Positions 6,079-8,855 of a DNA stretch of 8,855 nucleotides are shown here, piece after piece (the first letter of the stretch is position 1; each line of letters begins with the position of its first letter). Both the position numbers and the translations under genes were made by a program. The stretch lies in the NCBI GenBank assembly GCA_947490035.1, contig CANLGS010000111.1, forward strand, positions 1-8,855, read 5' to 3'. The notes under the pieces are model-generated. The model did no database searches. It was not told where the DNA came from and worked only from the letters and a program-made list of their open reading frames with translations. The stretch is from Gemmataceae bacterium (GTDB taxonomy: Bacteria; Planctomycetota; Planctomycetia; Gemmatales; Gemmataceae).

Positions 6079-6210
6079 GCCCTCTCCCCTTGCGGGAGAG
6101 GGTGGCGAGGCTTTGCGAGACGGGTGAGGGGTGGCTCAGCAGGTGGGGTAACGTCACCCCTCACCCGACCGGCGAAGCGCCGGCCACCCTCTCCCGCAAG
6201 GGGAGAGGGC
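6079..6210. repeat. Palindromic element PE7 (CCCTCTCCC family, BIME-like)
   Basis: The outer arms 6079-6106 and 6183-6210 are perfect 28-nt reverse complements. Each arm is itself a hairpin, with CCCTCTCCC and GGGAGAGGG nine-mers (6080-6088 with 6094-6102, and the mirror copy at 6187-6209). Inner arms CGGGTGAGGGGTG (6121-6133) and its complement (6155-6167) are also perfect. Between them, the right side has a small hairpin CCGGCG-AAG-CGCCGG (6169-6183), while the matching left side has diverged. Two inverted copies of a hairpin unit is the layout of bacterial BIME/REP elements. It fills most of the 150-bp gap between two co-directional minus-strand genes. Confidence 0.92.
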
Positions 6211-6220
6211 AAAGAGAAGG

Positions 6221-8855
6221 TCACTTCCCGCCCACCACCGCGACCCGCGCCGGCGACTTCTCCACGTCCTCCAACTCGACGCGCACGTCTTCCTTCTCGC
6301 GTTTCGAGCGGTCGATGAGGATGGTCACCGTTTGCACGCCGGTCTTGAGGTCGAGGAGCGTTTCGAGCTTCGGCTCGACGGGTGCCGTGCCGACGTACAC
6401 GGTCAGACCAGCCACCGAGTTGAACTTCAGCTTCGCGGCGCCGGCGGTGGTGACGTCTAGCTGGAAGCGCAACACCGTTTGCGGGGCGGTGTCGTTCCAC
6501 ACGGTAAACTTAGGCTGCTCCGCGAGCGGCAGGTCGCCGCTGACCTTCGAGTACGCCGGCGACCACGCGAACACGTTGTCGGCTTCCGCCGCGGCACTCA
6601 CGCGCGCACGGCGGAAGAGGTTCAGGTTCGCCGTGGTCGGGTCGATCACCTGCCACCGCCGCACGACGCGCGCCTTGCTCGGCGCGTAGTTCCCGCCGAC
6701 CTTGCCGAGTTCGGACATGAACCGCACGAGGTCGGCGAAGTCCTGCTTCGTGAGCTGGTCGGTGATGCCTTCGGGCATGAGCGACTTCGTGGACTTCGCG
6801 CGCTCCGCGATGTCCTTTACCGGGATCGTGATTTCCTTGTCTTCGGCCGTGCGCAACACGAGCAGCCCGTTCGCCTCGCGCACCTTCACGCCTTGAAGCA
6901 CCTTGTCGTCGGTAGTTACGACGCGGGTCACGTCGAACCCTTCCTTGATCGCTTTGTGCGGCAGCAGTAGCGAATCGACGAGGTAATCGACCTGCGCGCT
7001 GGCGCCGATTGAGGTCATGTCCGGGCCGACTTGCCCGCCGGCGCCGCCGTAGGCGTGGCACGCGAGGCACTGCAAATCCTTGCGGCGGTACACCGCTTCA
7101 CCGCGAGCCGCGTCGCCGAGTTTGATCGCGTCGAGCGCGAGTGCCTTCACTTCGGCGTCGGTGGGCGGCTTGCGCGGGGCGTCGAGGCTGCCGGCTTTCG
7201 TGAGCGCCGCGATGAGGTCGTCCGCGGGCTGGTTACTGGCGCGAAGCGCCTTCAGGCCGAGCTTCGCGACATCCGCGGATTGGAACTTCTTTCCCTCGAT
7301 TGCCTTCGCCAGCGCCGCGGGGCCGCCCTTGCGGTTAATGATGGCCGCGAACAGGTCGGTGAGTTCCGGGTCGGCCTTCTTGATGTACGCGACGTACCGG
7401 CCGGCGTGATCGACCGCCGCGGGGAGGTCGATGGACGCGAGCGCGATGATCGCAACCCGGCACACGTCGTCCGAATGTTCCGCGTCGCACATCTTCGAGA
7501 TCGTCTTCTTGGCGTCCGCGTCGTTGAAGAGCGCGAGCGCTTCGAGAGCCGCGCCGCGTTCGTCCGCGGGGATGGTGGCTTTGGTGGTGGCGAGCGTCTC
7601 GACCACGATGCGAAGGTCGTTGAGCTTCCACAGCCCGACGATCCGCATCGCGGGGTGCCGGACCGCGGCGGCCTTGTCGGTGCTCAGCGCCTCCAGGCTC
7701 GCCACCTTCTTGGGCGGCAAAACCTTGCGCGTGCGGATCGCGTCTTCGACCGCTTGCAGAAGTTCGCCGCGCTTCGCAACGGTGATGCCAGAATCACCGC
7801 CGACGTACCCGACAACCTTCGCGAGTTCTTCCGGCCCGCCGATCTGCGAAAGCAGCAGGTACAACCCCTGAAGATTCTCCTTCGGCACCTTCCCGCCGTC
7901 GATGAGCGCGAGAACCGGCTTCACGGTGTCCTTGTTGCCGATGGCGTTGAGCGCGAACGCAAGTTTCTTCGCGTCGCCGCCGAACGTGAGTTCACCTTTT
8001 TGGAATGCAGGTAACCAGTACGGTTCGAGTTCGCGCACCGTCAGCCACAGCGCGTAGTCGAGCGTGCGGTCCATCGGCTTGTCGAGCGCATCCAACGCGA
8101 ACTGCGCGGACTCAGCTCGACCATCTGCCGAAAGTCCCCGGACAGCTTCCAACCGGACACGCGGGTTGTCATGCCGAACAAGGTCCGTTAATCCTCCGCG
8201 GCCGTAAGGCGAAGTGAGTTCGGACATAATTCGAGTGGCCGCGGGGCTCGCGAACTGCGTGCCCTTGAACGCAATGTTATCAAGCTCCTTTTTGTGAAAT
8301 GAGCCGAGCGCACGATAAACCCACAGCACTTCAAGGCGGGTGTGCTCGTCTTGAGTCTTTTCCAAGAAGTCTTCCAGAGCGCCGAGGAGTTGGTTGACAT
8401 CGGCACCTTTCCTTGCGCTCCGCTCCTTCAGCACGCGCTTGGCTTGCTGGCGGGTCCACTGTTCAGGCGCCTTCAGCGCTTCCAGCAGTTCGGGCACGGT
8501 CGCGTCCACGAGCTTCGGCGGCTTCACGAGGTCGCGGCCCTTCGCGGTCACGCGCCAGATGCGGCCGTGCGTGTGGTCGCGGCGCGGGTCGCGGAAGTCC
8601 ACTTCGCCGTGCTGAATGATCGGGTTGTACCAGTCTGCGATGTACAAGGCGCCGTCCGGTCCCATCTTCACGTCGATCGGCCGGAACGCCGGGTGGTTGC
8701 TCTTGATGACTTCCGTCATCTCGCGGCTCGCAAACGTGCTGCCGTCCTCTTTGAGCTTGAACCGGCAGACGCGGTGACCGCGAAAGTCGCAGGTGATGAG
8801 GTCGCCTTGCCAGTCGTCCGGGAAGTGCCGGCCGCTGATGATTTCCAGGCCGCAA
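6221..8855 (-). CDS. PVC-type heme-binding (CxxCH) protein with HEAT-like helices, 5'-truncated by the window edge
   Basis: This is the C-terminal 877 residues of a large secreted planctomycete cytochrome-like protein. The frame stays open to the window end, so the ATG at 8719 is not the start. Residues 1-90 are the end of a beta-propeller dehydrogenase-like domain of the TIGR02604 type (PIDVKMGPDGALYIADWYNPI). Residues about 110-520 are repeated helical pairs resembling HEAT repeats (such as RHDNPRVRLEAVRGL). A heme module of the TIGR02603 type follows, starting GEAVYRR, with CLACH (596-600) for covalent heme attachment and LMPEG with Met693 as likely axial ligand, ending near LVRFMSELGK. 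The final 150 or so residues are beta-rich and may be a carbohydrate-binding-like or jelly-roll domain, which I cannot name. Export to the periplasm is expected from the family, since heme c is attached there; the signal peptide is outside the window. These proteins are thought to act in sugar or polysaccharide oxidation, but the substrate is unknown. The TGA is at 6221-6223. Confidence 0.93.
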   Translation of the reverse strand, partial: CGLEIISGRHFPDDWQGDLITCDFRGHRVCRFKLKEDGSTFASREMTEVIKSNHPAFRPIDVKMGPDGALYIADWYNPIIQHGEVDFRDPRRDHTHGRIWRVTAKGRDLVKPPKLVDATVPELLEALKAPEQWTRQQAKRVLKERSARKGADVNQLLGALEDFLEKTQDEHTRLEVLWVYRALGSFHKKELDNIAFKGTQFASPAATRIMSELTSPYGRGGLTDLVRHDNPRVRLEAVRGLSADGRAESAQFALDALDKPMDRTLDYALWLTVRELEPYWLPAFQKGELTFGGDAKKLAFALNAIGNKDTVKPVLALIDGGKVPKENLQGLYLLLSQIGGPEELAKVVGYVGGDSGITVAKRGELLQAVEDAIRTRKVLPPKKVASLEALSTDKAAAVRHPAMRIVGLWKLNDLRIVVETLATTKATIPADERGAALEALALFNDADAKKTISKMCDAEHSDDVCRVAIIALASIDLPAAVDHAGRYVAYIKKADPELTDLFAAIINRKGGPAALAKAIEGKKFQSADVAKLGLKALRASNQPADDLIAALTKAGSLDAPRKPPTDAEVKALALDAIKLGDAARGEAVYRRKDLQCLACHAYGGAGGQVGPDMTSIGASAQVDYLVDSLLLPHKAIKEGFDVTRVVTTDDKVLQGVKVREANGLLVLRTAEDKEITIPVKDIAERAKSTKSLMPEGITDQLTKQDFADLVRFMSELGKVGGNYAPSKARVVRRWQVIDPTTANLNLFRRARVSAAAEADNVFAWSPAYSKVSGDLPLAEQPKFTVWNDTAPQTVLRFQLDVTTAGAAKLKFNSVAGLTVYVGTAPVEPKLETLLDLKTGVQTVTILIDRSKREKEDVRVELEDVEKSPARVAVVGGK

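Noticed and set aside
6071..6157. Upstream GTG start giving CbiM a 29-residue leader
   Set aside because: The leader is a translation of PE7 and lacks a hydrophobic core, so it is not a signal peptide.
6071..6220. Cobalamin riboswitch before cbiM
   Set aside because: The whole gap is PE7; no B12-box-like sequence is seen.
5466..6500. Long minus-strand open frame overlapping cbiM and the end of the heme gene
   Set aside because: It is a frame-shifted, Arg-rich shadow of two recognised genes and passes through PE7.
7031..8014. Long plus-strand open frame opposite the heme protein
   Set aside because: It is an antisense shadow of a GC-rich gene. It is Arg-rich with no recognisable motif, while the minus strand encodes a clear CxxCH protein.

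Overview
The window is GC-rich and looks like a planctomycete chromosome, most likely Gemmata-like (Gemmataceae). The two best lineage markers are a PVC-type heme-binding protein (propeller remnant, HEAT-like helices, then a CxxCH module) and a secreted TIGR03067-family protein. Both families are expanded in planctomycetes. Assignments rest on recognised motifs only; no database search was possible.

Layout. 1-801 (+) is the 3' three-quarters of tsaD (tRNA t6A synthesis). 923-1177 (-) encodes an 84-residue Lys/Ala-rich basic protein, convergent with tsaD and divergent from the next gene. 1330-2496 (+) is a class I SAM methyltransferase with a THUMP-like C-terminus. 2617-3099 (+) is a small exported TIGR03067 protein. 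3312-5312 (+) is mutS2, without its usual Smr nuclease domain and with an in-frame insertion between the core and ATPase domains. 5432-6070 (-) is a CbiM-type Co/Ni permease with no CbiQ, CbiO or CbiN nearby. 6221-8855 (-) is the 3' part of the PVC-type heme protein. These genes do not form an evident pathway. They are housekeeping and accessory genes in short or single-gene units, with no transposase, integrase, phage gene, tRNA or CRISPR array in view.

The striking feature lies between the genes. Every one of the six intergenic gaps holds a long palindromic element (PE1-PE4, PE6, PE7), and a seventh (PE5) lies in frame inside mutS2. They fall into about five sequence families: heptad GGGCAGT (PE1, PE4), ACAGGC-N5-GCCTGT (PE2, PE3), heptad NCGCGGA (PE5), an A/G-rich 43-bp perfect arm pair (PE6), and a BIME-like CCCTCTCCC family (PE7). 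Several touch coding sequence. PE3 contains the methyltransferase stop codon, PE6 supplies the last codons and stop of cbiM, PE7 supplies the purine-rich stretch before the cbiM start, and PE5 is translated into about 43 extra MutS2 residues. PE1, PE4 and PE5 arms are all built from 7-bp units, which suggests a common way of growing. These elements, probably non-autonomous and moved or copied from elsewhere in the genome, are the best candidate here for an undescribed system. The alternative, that they are simply terminators, does not explain PE5 or the elements between co-directional genes.
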